NCBI RefSeq assembly: GCF_013342985.1
Contig: NZ_CP054490.1
Span: 558,001-622,000, forward strand
Source: Candidatus Ruthia endofausta
Lineage (GTDB): Bacteria > Pseudomonadota > Gammaproteobacteria > PS1 > Pseudothioglobaceae
Direction of reading: 5' to 3'
DNA length: 64,000 nucleotides
The position numbers were made by a program, and so were the translations under genes. The notes beneath the pieces are model-generated. The model was not told the DNA's origin. It was given only the letters and a program-made list of their open reading frames with translations, and made no database searches. Positions 51,285 to 60,007 of the stretch are shown here, piece by piece (position 1 is the stretch's first letter; each line of letters begins with the position of its first letter).

Positions 51285-53006
51285 ATGCAATACAAACAAT
51301 TCATCTCTCATTTATTTATTTATTTAAAGCCACACGTTGGAAAACTTATCTTTACTTCAGTCATGATGATGTTGGCAACAGTGCTTGAGAGTTTGGTGCC
51401 AGAAATCACAGGCAGAATTGTTGATGAGTTGTTTGCAACTGAACGTGAATCAAAAACTGCGTTTATTTATGCTTTTGCTCTGTTTGGTATTGTTGTTCTT
51501 AGTTCACTATTTACACTTACTTCTACTGCGGTTAGTTCTTGGGTGTCAAACAAAATGATTATGGATTTACGTATCACCATGTTTGCTAAATTATTGAAAT
51601 TATCTAAGTCGTATTTTGATCAACATCCTACGGGGAAAACGTTATCTAAACTCACTTTTGATGTTGAGCAAATTGCAGCCAGTGCCTCAACTATTTGGCT
51701 GGATTTTATTAAATCATCAATGACTGTTATTATCCTAATTGGCTATTTATTTTATAAAAACTGGCAATTGAGTTTAACTCTTTTAGTGCTTTTACCGCTG
51801 GTGTATTTAGCCGTTAAACTCTCCTCTAATCGCATGCGTCGTTCGAGTGTTAATGTACAAAAATCAATGGGTGATATGACGCATTTACTTAATGAAAATA
51901 TTTCTGGTAACACCTTGGTTAAGATTTATCACGCCCAATCCCAAATAAGTGAAAAATTTAACAGTTTGATTAAAAATATCCGTCAACAACGTTTTAAAGT
52001 TGATATGACCAGTAGTTCTAATACCGCTTTTATTAATGTTTTAATTGGGTTATCTTTAAGTAGCGTGGTGTATCTTTCCTCTACTTCACTACAAATGAGT
52101 GCAGGTGAGTTTTTGTCTTTTTTCACTGCCATGGGTATGCTACTTAAACCTGCCAAAAGTTTGGTCAATATTAACAAACCTTTACAAAATGCAATGGCAG
52201 CAGGTGAAAGTGTGTTTGGGCTTATTAACGAAAAAGAAGAATCTAATGCTGGCACTAAGAAACTAAAAGAACCTAAAGGTGCCATTCAATTTAACGACGT
52301 ATCATTTGCTTATAACAATAATACGACCGTGCTTAAACGTATCAATCTAGACATCAAACCAGGTGAAACAATTGCATTTGTTGGTGCAACAGGCAGTGGC
52401 AAAACCACTATTATTCAATTATTGATGCGCTTTTATTCGCCAAAACAAGGCTCTATCACTATTGATGGTGTCGATATTAACCAGTTTGAAATTGATTCAT
52501 TGCGCTCAAATGTTGCCTTTGTTGATCAAAATGTGCAACTATTTAATGACTCTATTAGAGGTAATATTGCTTTGGGACAACTAGGCACCATGCCAGATAA
52601 ACAAATCAAACACTCAGCAATTGCTGCCAATGCTGATGAATTTATTCAACAACTAGAACATGGGTTCGATACACAAATTGGAGAAAATGGCGTATCACTT
52701 TCAGGCGGCCAACGCCAACGACTTGCTATTGCAAGAGCAATTGCTAAAGACAGCCCTATTTTAATTTTAGACGAAGCCACCTCAGCATTAGACAGCACTA
52801 CCGAAAAACAAGTGCAAAATGCAATCCATGAAATGCAAAAAGACAGAACCACTATTATTATTGCCCATCGACTAAGCACCATTCAAAAGGCCGACCGCAT
52901 TATTGTACTGCGCCATAGTAGTATCATTGAACAAGGCACTCATCAAGAACTATTAGACCATCAAGGTGAATATGCTCAACTGTACAAGCATCAATTTGAG
53001 GATTAA
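51285..53006 (+). CDS. msbA: Lipid A export ATP-binding/permease protein MsbA
   Basis: ABC half-transporter flipping lipid A-core across the inner membrane. The 573 residues show six hydrophobic helices in the first ~310 residues, then the nucleotide-binding domain: Walker A FVGATGSGKTTIIQLL (about 363-378), Q-loop VDQNVQLFNDSI, signature VSLSGGQRQRLAIARAI, Walker B ILILDEATSALD and the H-loop IIAHRLSTI. Assignment to MsbA rather than another exporter rests on the overall type-1 exporter pattern. Downstream lies a gene graveyard. Confidence 0.88.
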   Translation: MQYKQFISHLFIYLKPHVGKLIFTSVMMMLATVLESLVPEITGRIVDELFATERESKTAFIYAFALFGIVVLSSLFTLTSTAVSSWVSNKMIMDLRITMFAKLLKLSKSYFDQHPTGKTLSKLTFDVEQIAASASTIWLDFIKSSMTVIILIGYLFYKNWQLSLTLLVLLPLVYLAVKLSSNRMRRSSVNVQKSMGDMTHLLNENISGNTLVKIYHAQSQISEKFNSLIKNIRQQRFKVDMTSSSNTAFINVLIGLSLSSVVYLSSTSLQMSAGEFLSFFTAMGMLLKPAKSLVNINKPLQNAMAAGESVFGLINEKEESNAGTKKLKEPKGAIQFNDVSFAYNNNTTVLKRINLDIKPGETIAFVGATGSGKTTIIQLLMRFYSPKQGSITIDGVDINQFEIDSLRSNVAFVDQNVQLFNDSIRGNIALGQLGTMPDKQIKHSAIAANADEFIQQLEHGFDTQIGENGVSLSGGQRQRLAIARAIAKDSPILILDEATSALDSTTEKQVQNAIHEMQKDRTTIIIAHRLSTIQKADRIIVLRHSSIIEQGTHQELLDHQGEYAQLYKHQFED

Positions 53007-53179
53007 TGTTTAATAACAATCATTTTATGCTCAAACATATCATGCATAGTATGATTAATGCTGGAATTTGCCTTGCAATCCCGCTTTAATGGATTTTTGT
53101 CCTGTAATGGTTACCAATTAGTATCACACTAATTGAGCATAAGCAATAGCAGTAACTTAAGTTACTTGCATCTGAACCT

Positions 53180-53770
53180 AACGTTGAAACACACACCAGC
53201 TTTGCCGGTTAAGCGCCCATAAGTTGCTGCCACGAATTTCAGCAATTTTCTTGGTTACTTTTTCCTTTGGTAAAATACCGCTCTTACCTGCTTTGGTACC
53301 TTGACTCATCTTAATTTCAAACATTTTCACTTGGTTATACGCAGCCCAATCTTAAGCAATTTTTCATCGCTTAATTTGCCCATTTCATCACGCACGCCAT
53401 ATTTAGCCGTGCCAATTTGAAAAACAATATCTGTACCACCTTCGTCTGTGCTGTGCCAACAATTTGCCATTCTTGCACCATTTGACAATGCCAATACCAC
53501 AGGCCTTGAAATGGCATCAAAACTCATACCTGATATATTAAAAACTGATTTTGCCCGATAAGGTTGTTTACAAAAATTCCTTCCAATAGTAATAGAGCGT
53601 GTCTGTGTCTCTATAGCCATCTTCATCTAAAGTAGGAAAAGGACAATTAGCAAAAAGTACCGTACCAAATAGGATTGAGATTTTTAGTTGAGTCAAATGC
53701 AACTGTAGCATTGTTGTTATTTCCTGCTCTATGCGCCCAATCTCTCTGCACGGTTAAAGGGCATTTTCAT
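53180..53770 (-). pseudogene. FMN-binding glutamate synthase-like protein, remnant
   Basis: Pieces resemble the FMN-binding domain of the stand-alone GltB-like (YerD-type) family: CPFPTLDEDGYRDTD, an open frame at 53327-53626 with SVFNISGMSFDAISRPVVLALSNGARMANCWHSTDEGG and DIVFQIGTAKYGVRDEMGKLSDEKLLKI, then, one frame over, QVKMFEIKMSQGTKAGKSGILPKEKVTKKIAEIRG. About 300 or more residues are missing, including the Fe-S cysteine region. Decay may extend to 53050. Confidence 0.85.
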
Positions 53771-53789
53771 TTTCATTGATAGCTCCTTT

Positions 53790-54235
53790 TTATTAACAAT
53801 ATTTCTTACAAATTAAATGGTCCAATGACAACTTTTCCTGCCCATAAACAAGCGTTAATAGCAACATAGTACCCTAAAGCTTATGATCATAAAATCCACC
53901 TTCCCACAAAACAGGATAGGACAGCCACTGCAATAATATTAAATAAAAACAACATGAGTGCTGTTAAACGTGTTGCCAATTCAAGCAGTAAAAATATAGG
54001 TAAAACAGGCTCTGCTGCTGTACCTAAATAGACTACTGACTCCCAAAGAATAAAGGGTGCGTTGTATCTGATTCAAATAGATATAAGGTTAAATCCCAAG
54101 CATTAAGTTTAATCTAGCCAGCACGAAAAAAAGCATCTGCAACATGGAGACGCACAAATAATTTAAGAGAATCGTTGCTAAATATATAGATTTTGTTAAA
54201 AACTGTATTACGTAAATAAAGTAATTTTTTCCATT
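53790..54235 (-). pseudogene. DoxX-family membrane protein (BufD-like), remnant
   Basis: In mixed frames: LFVRLHVADAFFRAGWIKLNAWDLTLYLFES near the start, HPLFFGSQ, and the strongly typical SYPVLWEGGFYDHKL followed by GTMLLLTLVYGQEKLSLDHL at the end. This is the standard pattern of DoxX proteins that sit next to DUF692 and DUF2063 genes. Several frameshifts and stops. It is the 3' member of the dead DUF692 cassette. Confidence 0.8.
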
Positions 54236-54373
54236 TTCTCCCCCTGGTGTTAAGAAATCTAACTGACTTATTTTACTAACCACGATTTCTAATTTTCTCT
54301 TGGCTATTAGAATATACTGCGCTTGCTTATTAATAACATCATTAGAGAAAGTGGTTTGGATGACTTTAAGCAT
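54236..54373 (-). pseudogene. DUF2063-like (BufC) N-terminal remnant
   Basis: An ATG at 54373 overlaps the end of the DUF692 remnant and opens MLKVIQTTFSNDVINKQAQYI, the position and start style of DUF2063 proteins, the usual partner of DUF692. After about 40 codons the sequence passes straight into DoxX-like text, so at least 200 codons are deleted. Assigned mainly by position. Confidence 0.4.
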
Positions 54374-55015
54374 TGAGTGTCTTTTGCGCTCCACCCAATA
54401 AAACTGATAAAGCTAATAAAGCTAATAAAGCTGGAATGTTATTATCCCACTCAATTAGAGTAGGTTTTTGACCAAACTTTTGAATAGTTTTTTAGTACAA
54501 ATTCCACACCTGCTCACTTACTTTAGAGCCGTGGTCATCAATATAGACATCGCCTTTCTCATAAGTGTTTATCGCATACCCTGCTAGATGAATCTCAGCC
54601 ACATCCTCACTATTAACAGCATTTAAGCAATCAAATACATCATAAGCAAAATTTTGACAACTGACATAAATATTATTAATATCAAGCAATGACCCGTAAC
54701 CTGTTAAGCTGGACGATTGACCATTAATATCCCCCCCAATTCAAATGCTCGGAAAACAGTTTTGGCTTATATCTATTAATAGCGCGCTTTAGCTGGTTTA
54801 AATGATTCTGATTCAACTTATCGAACGAGCCTAAAAACAATCCAACGCCGTACAAACTTAATGGATAATGTTGCGCTATTTCCTCTACTTGATAAGTATG
54901 CTTACCTTGAGAGAAGAAATTTTCAGCATGTACTTCTAATCTGGCTTTTCATCAACAAATTGTACCAAATTCTGATGTCTTAATCCTATGCCAACACTAT
55001 TGGATGTTATTATCA
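54366..55015 (-). pseudogene. DUF692 / MNIO-family iron enzyme (BufB-like), inactivated
   Basis: Successive pieces follow the TIM-barrel family in order: VGIGLRHQNLVQFV, RLEVHAENFFSQGKHTYQVEEIAQHYPLSL, GSFDKLNQNHLNQLKRAINRYKPKLFSEHLNWG, LLDINNIY-type MLDINNIYVSCQNFAYDVFDCL, and EDVAEIHLAGYAINTYEKGDVYIDDHGSKVSEQVWNLY, where TAA (54492) interrupts before KTIQKFGQKPTLIEWDNNIPALL. Members are multinuclear iron oxidases that modify cysteines of RiPP precursors. A 9-bp unit AATAAAGCT is tandemly repeated at 54406-54432. Confidence 0.88.
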
Positions 55016-55059
55016 AAACTTCCGTCAAGGTTTTTTGACCCTACCAGTACTTTAGTGAC

Positions 55060-55440
55060 ACTTAAACCTTTATCAATTCAACCATTATTAATACCGCCAC
55101 TCAATTCAAGAATATGTTGATAATCTATTTTGGTATCTAAAAACCTACCAATAATCTTGGTACGATTGGAGTGAGCGCAAACCAAAATAAATGGCGTACC
55201 TTTGGTCTTAACAATGTTAGATAAATTGCTTAGCCACTTTTGCATGTTGTAATTACCTCTGTTGTCAAAAAATGTTAACTTAAGTGTAGCAGGAATAATG
55301 CCATATTTATCGACTTCATCTTGTCTTCAAACATTAATAATTACAACACCTTCAGCTATTTTTTCTTCTACTTTCTTAGTTGAAAGTGTTGTAGAATCAG
55401 CAAAATCTTCTATTAGCAATTAGATTTTTTAAGTGAGCTT
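55060..55440 (-). pseudogene. Rhodanese-domain protein, inactivated
   Basis: A single-domain rhodanese-like sequence: STKKVEEKIAEGVVIINV, a TGA, RQDEVDKYGIIPATLKLTFFDNRGNYNMQKWLSNL, then PFILVCAHSNRTKIIGRFL, HILELSGGINNG, a TGA where Trp is expected, and IDKGLSVTKV. The active-site loop CAHSNRT still has its Cys. Two in-frame TGA codons replace likely Arg/Trp positions, so it died by point mutation. It lies just 5' of the DUF692 remnant. Confidence 0.8.
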
Positions 55441-55990
55441 GAACAAGAACAAACTCATCAACAGCTCAGTGCCTAAAACAAATCAAACCACCTTGTTGTT
55501 TGATTTGTTTATCAAGTAATATTGTGTTTATTGAACCATCTTTAAAAGTAGCTATCTTAATTAAATGTTAGATGCCAATGCCCAATATATTAGCCGCCTT
55601 GTCTAACGGACAATGCACATTTACATTGACAAAGGCAAATAAAGGTTTCTTGATTAAATAGCCCTTACTTTTTACCTCTTTCAATGCCTGGTTACGCGCA
55701 ACCATTATGGCAATCATATTGGCATTACTCGACCTTCTTGTCATTTGACCTTTGCCGTTTTTAAAGCCTACTATATCAAGTATTTGCTCAATCATATATT
55801 TTTTCCATTAACGTCGCAACAGGTTCAGATTCAAAAGTGCAACGTGAAGTATTTGCTCAGTGCAGTCACAATTTCATCCACAATGGAGGGTTGATTGGCG
55901 CCCGACCACATACGATTGGCAAAATTAGGATGGCTAGTATTAGGAGAATATTCTAAAATAGAAAAGATATATAAGGGGCCTTGCTGCACT
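55441..55990 (-). pseudogene. PLP-dependent group II decarboxylase, remnant
   Basis: N-terminal half of a PLP decarboxylase (aspartate/glutamate/diaminobutyrate type): SHPNFANRMWSGANQPSIVDEIVTAL, a break near 55850, then an open frame 55568-55795 (QILDIVGFKNGKGQMTRRSSNANMIAIMVARNQAL, FAFVNVNVHCPLDKAANILGIGI), a stop, then HLIKIATFKDGSINTILLDKQIKQQGG. The PLP lysine region is missing. The substrate cannot be told. It lies immediately 3' of the TrpD2-like gene. Confidence 0.8.
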
Positions 55991-56053
55991 ATTAAATTTA
56001 TACGGCAATGAATCTAGAAAAACATACGATACTCATAAGAATTAACAACAACA

Positions 56054-57118
56054 TTATAAACGATTCAATGCTTTACCAGAATCTAAGGCTACTCTTGTTA
56101 TGTCGGCAGCTTCAACTAATGAAGTGGCTTTTTTAGTGTGCCAAAGAATCAAACTAGAAGCTAAAACCAAACCATCATAAAACAGCCCTTTTTCACCCGA
56201 TAAGGCAGATTTTCCTAATTTAACTGTGTAATCTGCCAAGGCTTTAATGTCACTATGTACATCTAGTTCGCTAGGAAATGAAATAGTGCGTATGTCTTGA
56301 TTAATGCCCAACGACTTAGGGTCAATATCTACTCTCTCTTGCTCAACCAAGCCTTGATAAGAAATCATTAAACCTTTTTGTCGAAGTGAGGGAATTACAC
56401 CACCCTCAACGCCACGAACTAACAACGATGTATCCATACCCGAAACAGTTACCAAGTGTGCATAAATAGGGGGATAAGGCTTATGCACATAACCCAAAAT
56501 AGAATGCGTTTTTTTGCCACGCAATACTCCAATTAAAGTTTCTACTGTGTTAATCACACTGCGTTTAATGATTTGATTACGCAAAGGCACAAGGTTGTGT
56601 AAGCCTTGGCAGTAGTTTGCTTGATCAATATATGACCAACCAATATTGTCATCTTCAAGCCGAACTTTTGCTTGTGCAGTTGAACGGTCAACCTCTAAAC
56701 CCAGAGCCTCATTAATATGTCGATGAGTGAGTCCATATTTTGGTGATACACTGTCCAAGCCATGAATAACAGTAGGCAAACCAAGCTCAGCCAACAATGG
56801 CGGTAAAAATGATGAAATTGGAACAGAGCGATTATAACCACTGTAAGGATCGCCTAAATCTACTAAATCATCAACCATAACTTGCTGTTGATCAGACTCG
56901 CTAAGAATGGCAGCAAGAATGCCCTCATTCTCTTCACGTGTTTCGTGCTTCATACGAAGTGCAATTAAAAATATAGCTGATTGCACCTCATTAACCTCGC
57001 CACGCAATATACCTTGCATGCCTGCTTTAGCTTCTTCAAAATCAATATTTTTACTCAAATCAGGGCCTGTTGCTATGCGTTGAATAATTGAGTGCATGAG
57101 TGTTCTAGATGTTTCCAT
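56054..57118 (-). CDS. Anthranilate phosphoribosyltransferase-like protein (TrpD2/YbiB type)
   Basis: A 354-residue homologue of the nucleoside phosphorylase / TrpD fold: LRGEVNEVQSAIFLIALRMKHETREENEGILAAI, VDLGDPYSGYNRSVPISSFLPPLLAELGLPTVIHG, YGLTHRHINEALGL. Real TrpD has the PRPP-binding GTGGD and KHGNR motifs; here the corresponding text is GDPYSGYNRS, as in the TrpD2/YbiB group, whose E. coli member binds DNA. Synthesis of tryptophan is therefore unlikely. The ATG at 57118 is preferred over an upstream frame of hydrophobic residues that lies in the Rieske gene. Confidence 0.8.
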   Translation of the reverse strand: METSRTLMHSIIQRIATGPDLSKNIDFEEAKAGMQGILRGEVNEVQSAIFLIALRMKHETREENEGILAAILSESDQQQVMVDDLVDLGDPYSGYNRSVPISSFLPPLLAELGLPTVIHGLDSVSPKYGLTHRHINEALGLEVDRSTAQAKVRLEDDNIGWSYIDQANYCQGLHNLVPLRNQIIKRSVINTVETLIGVLRGKKTHSILGYVHKPYPPIYAHLVTVSGMDTSLLVRGVEGGVIPSLRQKGLMISYQGLVEQERVDIDPKSLGINQDIRTISFPSELDVHSDIKALADYTVKLGKSALSGEKGLFYDGLVLASSLILWHTKKATSLVEAADITRVALDSGKALNRL

Positions 57119-57122
57119 AATT

Positions 57123-57419
57123 TTAAATATTAATATAAATTCTATTATTTTCTTGCTTGATAGGGTAAACGCATAAATTATCAACATCTATTTGTGCGCT
57201 ATCCCCTGTGGTCAAATCAAAGCTAAATCCATGTAGTGAACATTTAATTCGATTGCCTTTTAAACAGCCTAACGTCAATTTAATATCTTCATGTGGACAA
57301 CGGTTATCTGCACAATACAACTCACCTTGACTAAGTGTAATCAATAAATCCCTGTTCTCTACAATAACTTCAACCATTGTGCCTTCTTTTAACGCTTGGT
57401 CTAGAACTTTTACCCACAT
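57123..57419 (-). CDS. Rieske [2Fe-2S] protein (ferredoxin-like)
   Basis: A 98-residue single-domain Rieske protein. The cluster ligands are complete: C-P-H in RCPHEDIKL and C-x2-H in IKCSLHGFSFD, 16 residues apart. This resembles NirD-like or dioxygenase-type ferredoxins, soluble and without signal peptide. The start MWVKVLDQ (57419) is preferred to an ATG further upstream that would overlap the lytic transglycosylase. The TrpD2-like gene follows after 4 nt. The electron partner is unknown; nitrite reduction is possible given NasA nearby (inference). Confidence 0.85.
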   Translation of the reverse strand: MWVKVLDQALKEGTMVEVIVENRDLLITLSQGELYCADNRCPHEDIKLTLGCLKGNRIKCSLHGFSFDLTTGDSAQIDVDNLCVYPIKQENNRIYINI

Positions 57420-57424
57420 AAAAT

Positions 57425-58033
57425 CTAAAAGAGTCTCCAAACATTATTATCATCCAATTGAGAGGCGCATTGTTTAAGTTGGTGTTTATAACGCTGTGCA
57501 TTGTCATCAACACCACGCGCTATTTTTAGCAGCCATGGCTTAGCAGAATAAGTTTGTTTATTAAAACCAGCGTGTCCTTCATGATAAGCAAGGTACTGAT
57601 TGTGAGTATCTGATTTATCAATACCAGAACGCTTACTGGACTGATTAATGTACCAGCCAATAAAGTCTATAGCATCGTCAAAATCATCACGATTGGCATT
57701 TTGATTGCTCGTTTTTAGCTGATACCATTCCCAAGTTGTGTCTTTAACTTGTGCAAAACCATAGGCACTACTTGATCTAAGCCATGGCACGACGCCAAAC
57801 AACTTATTTCTTGGTGGTCTTGCATCTGATGCAAAGTGCGATTCTTGATACATAATAGCCAACTGTACATGCATAGGTGAACCATACTTTTTCTCGCTAG
57901 CTTTAACCGCTTGATACCAACTCACCTGTTCATCCATTAGATGGCAAATATTGCTCACTTGCACGGCAGGTGTTGAAAAACACCCGCTAAGTGTTAATGA
58001 AATTAACGCAATGAGTAAGTATTTTTTTATCAT
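57425..58033 (-). CDS. Lytic transglycosylase-like lipoprotein
   Basis: A 202-residue lipoprotein (lipobox LTLSGCFS, Cys18) with an SLT-type domain: AIMYQESHFASDARPP carries the catalytic glutamate (ESHF), followed by SSAYGFAQVKDTTWEWYQ (GxxQ motif) and YLAYHEGHAGF. Cleaves peptidoglycan glycan strands at the outer membrane. Many gammaproteobacteria have this small variant. It overlaps the CSD gene by 4 nt. No damage seen. Confidence 0.87.
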   Translation of the reverse strand: MIKKYLLIALISLTLSGCFSTPAVQVSNICHLMDEQVSWYQAVKASEKKYGSPMHVQLAIMYQESHFASDARPPRNKLFGVVPWLRSSSAYGFAQVKDTTWEWYQLKTSNQNANRDDFDDAIDFIGWYINQSSKRSGIDKSDTHNQYLAYHEGHAGFNKQTYSAKPWLLKIARGVDDNAQRYKHQLKQCASQLDDNNVWRLF

Positions 58034-58344
58034 ACAAATATTTTATAAATAACAATCGCTTGAATGACAAACAAAATGACAAACATACTTTTAACAGCAT
58101 TATTTGATAACGACCCAGACTCAGAATTAGGCACCTTAGCATCTTTTTCTAGATTAACATCCATTGCCACCCAACCCTTCTCAGAGTTTTGTACGCTAAA
58201 CACAACGCGTGTATTAACTTTTAGACGAGATTTATTAAAAATATTTTTTTGATGAATGAAATATTTTTCACCATCATCACCCGTAATAAAACCATATCCT
58301 TTAGTGCCAAATTGCGCCACCATTCCTTTTATTTTCTTTGCCAT
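58030..58344 (-). CDS. Cold-shock-domain protein with C-terminal membrane segment
   Basis: 104 residues: a CSD at 1-70 with both RNA-binding motifs (KGYGFITGDDG, YFIHQKNI), a short polar linker with serines (about 71-86), then one hydrophobic helix (KSMFVILFVIQAIVIYKIFV). CSD proteins with a C-terminal membrane part exist (CspA fused to DUF1294); here the membrane part is reduced to a single helix, perhaps the rest of a DUF1294 domain. The target RNA is unknown. Confidence 0.82.
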   Translation of the reverse strand: MAKKIKGMVAQFGTKGYGFITGDDGEKYFIHQKNIFNKSRLKVNTRVVFSVQNSEKGWVAMDVNLEKDAKVPNSESGSLSNNAVKSMFVILFVIQAIVIYKIFV

Positions 58345-58352
58345 TTTTTCTC

Positions 58353-58853
58353 TTATTTTTTACGCAAACAATACGTTGCTTTTTCAAAAAAATCAACATT
58401 TACACGTTGAAACTTGGGCTCATTTTTAATGTCATTAAAACATTGTAACTGCTGACATTCAAACCCTTTAAAAAGTAAAACTACCTCCGCCTTATTAACC
58501 GCATAAGGCGGTCCACTCATTTGTGATTGAGGATAATTTAAGGTTAATAATAGCATCCTGCAATCAGCAGGTATTATAGCGTATAAGTGAGATGCATATT
58601 TCGCTCTTAAAGCCAAAGGTAGTGCGATTAAAGACGCTCTATCATACACAGCACTAACATGATTCAAAATACTGGTATCAAAATCAAAATAATCATCACA
58701 ATAAATATCAACGCTTTTTCCACATAATGGCACAAATACACAAGCATTAGTACTTAGTTTTAAACAAGCAATAAATTCAATTAGTCTTGAGTTAGGTTGA
58801 TTTTTATGCCAGCCTATTTTCCATTCGTGCCAGCACGTTATCCAATCAGTCAT
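58353..58853 (-). CDS. tpm: Thiopurine S-methyltransferase family protein, internally deleted
   Basis: SAM-dependent methyltransferase of the TPMT family, in bacteria linked to selenium/tellurium and thiol methylation. 166 residues against about 215 for the family. Present: WITCWHEWKIGWHKNQPNSRLIEF, VFVPLCGKSVDI, DFDTSILNHVSAVYDRASLIALP, YPQSQMSGPPYAV and a proper end. Missing: the LGVELS-type block and ~50 residues between CGKSVDI and YCDDYFDFD, which form part of the SAM site. The frame is open, so it may be a recent in-frame deletion and non-functional. Confidence 0.8.
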   Translation of the reverse strand: MTDWITCWHEWKIGWHKNQPNSRLIEFIACLKLSTNACVFVPLCGKSVDIYCDDYFDFDTSILNHVSAVYDRASLIALPLALRAKYASHLYAIIPADCRMLLLTLNYPQSQMSGPPYAVNKAEVVLLFKGFECQQLQCFNDIKNEPKFQRVNVDFFEKATYCLRKK

Positions 58854-58868
58854 ATATAATAATAATCC

Positions 58869-59351
58869 ATGATAAAAAGAAAAACAATTTTACAATGGCT
58901 ACTGGTTATTATTGCTATTTTTAGTTTTCGTGCTTATCAGCAACATAACTTGAGTAGTGGCATTGTACCAAGCTTTAATAGCAAGACTTTAAGCGGAGCG
59001 ATTGTTTCATCACACTCAAGTGAGCCAACTTTAATACACTTTTGGGCGACTTGGTGTGGCATTTGCCAACTCGAAAATGACAATATTCAGAATATAAGCC
59101 GTGATTATAGAGTGCTTAATATTGCCATGCAATCTGGCTCTGATACTGATTTGCAAGCATACGCACAAAAGCATGATATGAAAACAGACATTATCATTAA
59201 TGATAATTCTGGCTCTTTAGCAAGGCTACTTGGCGTTAAAGCTACGCCAACAAGTTTTTTCATCTCAAAAGATAGTCAAATTAAATTTAGCGAGGTGGGT
59301 TATGTGAGTACACTGGGTTATCGCTTAAGATTATGGTGGATAAGTTTATGA
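58869..59351 (+). CDS. Thioredoxin-like membrane-anchored disulfide protein (TlpA/ScsD type)
   Basis: A 160-residue protein with an N-terminal anchor (about 8-22), then a thioredoxin fold facing the periplasm with active site LIHFWATWCGICQLEND (WCGIC) and the cis-Pro block VKATPTSFFISKD. Resembles ScsD / TlpA-type reductases. It is separate from the CcmG at 36159. It overlaps ung by 4 nt (TTATGA). Confidence 0.85.
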   Translation: MIKRKTILQWLLVIIAIFSFRAYQQHNLSSGIVPSFNSKTLSGAIVSSHSSEPTLIHFWATWCGICQLENDNIQNISRDYRVLNIAMQSGSDTDLQAYAQKHDMKTDIIINDNSGSLARLLGVKATPTSFFISKDSQIKFSEVGYVSTLGYRLRLWWISL

Positions 59352-60007
59352 ACATACAAAACTGGCATTCAAGCATCAAAACATTACTTGAAACACATTC
59401 AATGATTGATCTAAAACAATTTTTACAACAACAAAAACAAGCCAAAATAGTTATTTTTCCCCATTCTAAAAACTGGTTTAAAGCGTTTAAGTTAACTGCG
59501 TTTGATAAAGTTAAGGTTATTATTCTTGGACAAGACCCTTATCACGGATTAGGGCAAGCTCATGGTTTGAGTTTTTCAGTCGCCCAAGGCGTAAAAAAAC
59601 CACCATCGCTTGGCAATATCTTTAAAGAGTTACATCATGATTTAAATATTGAGCCCAGCCAAAGTGGTGATTTAACACACTGGGCAACACAAGGTGTTTT
59701 ACTACTTAATAGTGTTTTAACTGTCGAAGCTCATCAAGCAGCTTCCCATGCTAATCAAGGTTGGGAGGTATTTACTGATGGTATTATTAGAACTTTAAGC
59801 GAAGAAAGGCAACATTTAGTGTTCATGCTTTGGGGTGCTTATGCACAAAAGAAAACGGTACTTATTGATAAGGATAAACACTTAATTCTTACTACCACGC
59901 ATCCTTCTCCTTTATCAGCACATCGTGGTTTTTTAGGGTGTCGGCATTTTTCAAAAGCCAATGATTATCTTAAAATACACAATCAACAAGCAATTAATTG
60001 GTCATAA
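59348..60007 (+). CDS. ung: Uracil-DNA glycosylase
   Basis: Removes uracil from DNA. The 219 residues contain the catalytic water-activating motif [22 protein letters not shown] (about 61-82), [36 protein letters not shown] and the DNA-intercalation loop [17 protein letters not shown]. The ATG at 59348 overlaps the upstream stop; an earlier GTG at 59333 is unlikely. The stop TAA shares a base with pdxB (TAATG). Confidence 0.97.
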   Translation: MNIQNWHSSIKTLLETHSMIDLKQFLQQQKQAKIVIFPHSKNWFKAFKLTAFDKVKVIILGQDPYHGLGQAHGLSFSVAQGVKKPPSLGNIFKELHHDLNIEPSQSGDLTHWATQGVLLLNSVLTVEAHQAASHANQGWEVFTDGIIRTLSEERQHLVFMLWGAYAQKKTVLIDKDKHLILTTTHPSPLSAHRGFLGCRHFSKANDYLKIHNQQAINWS

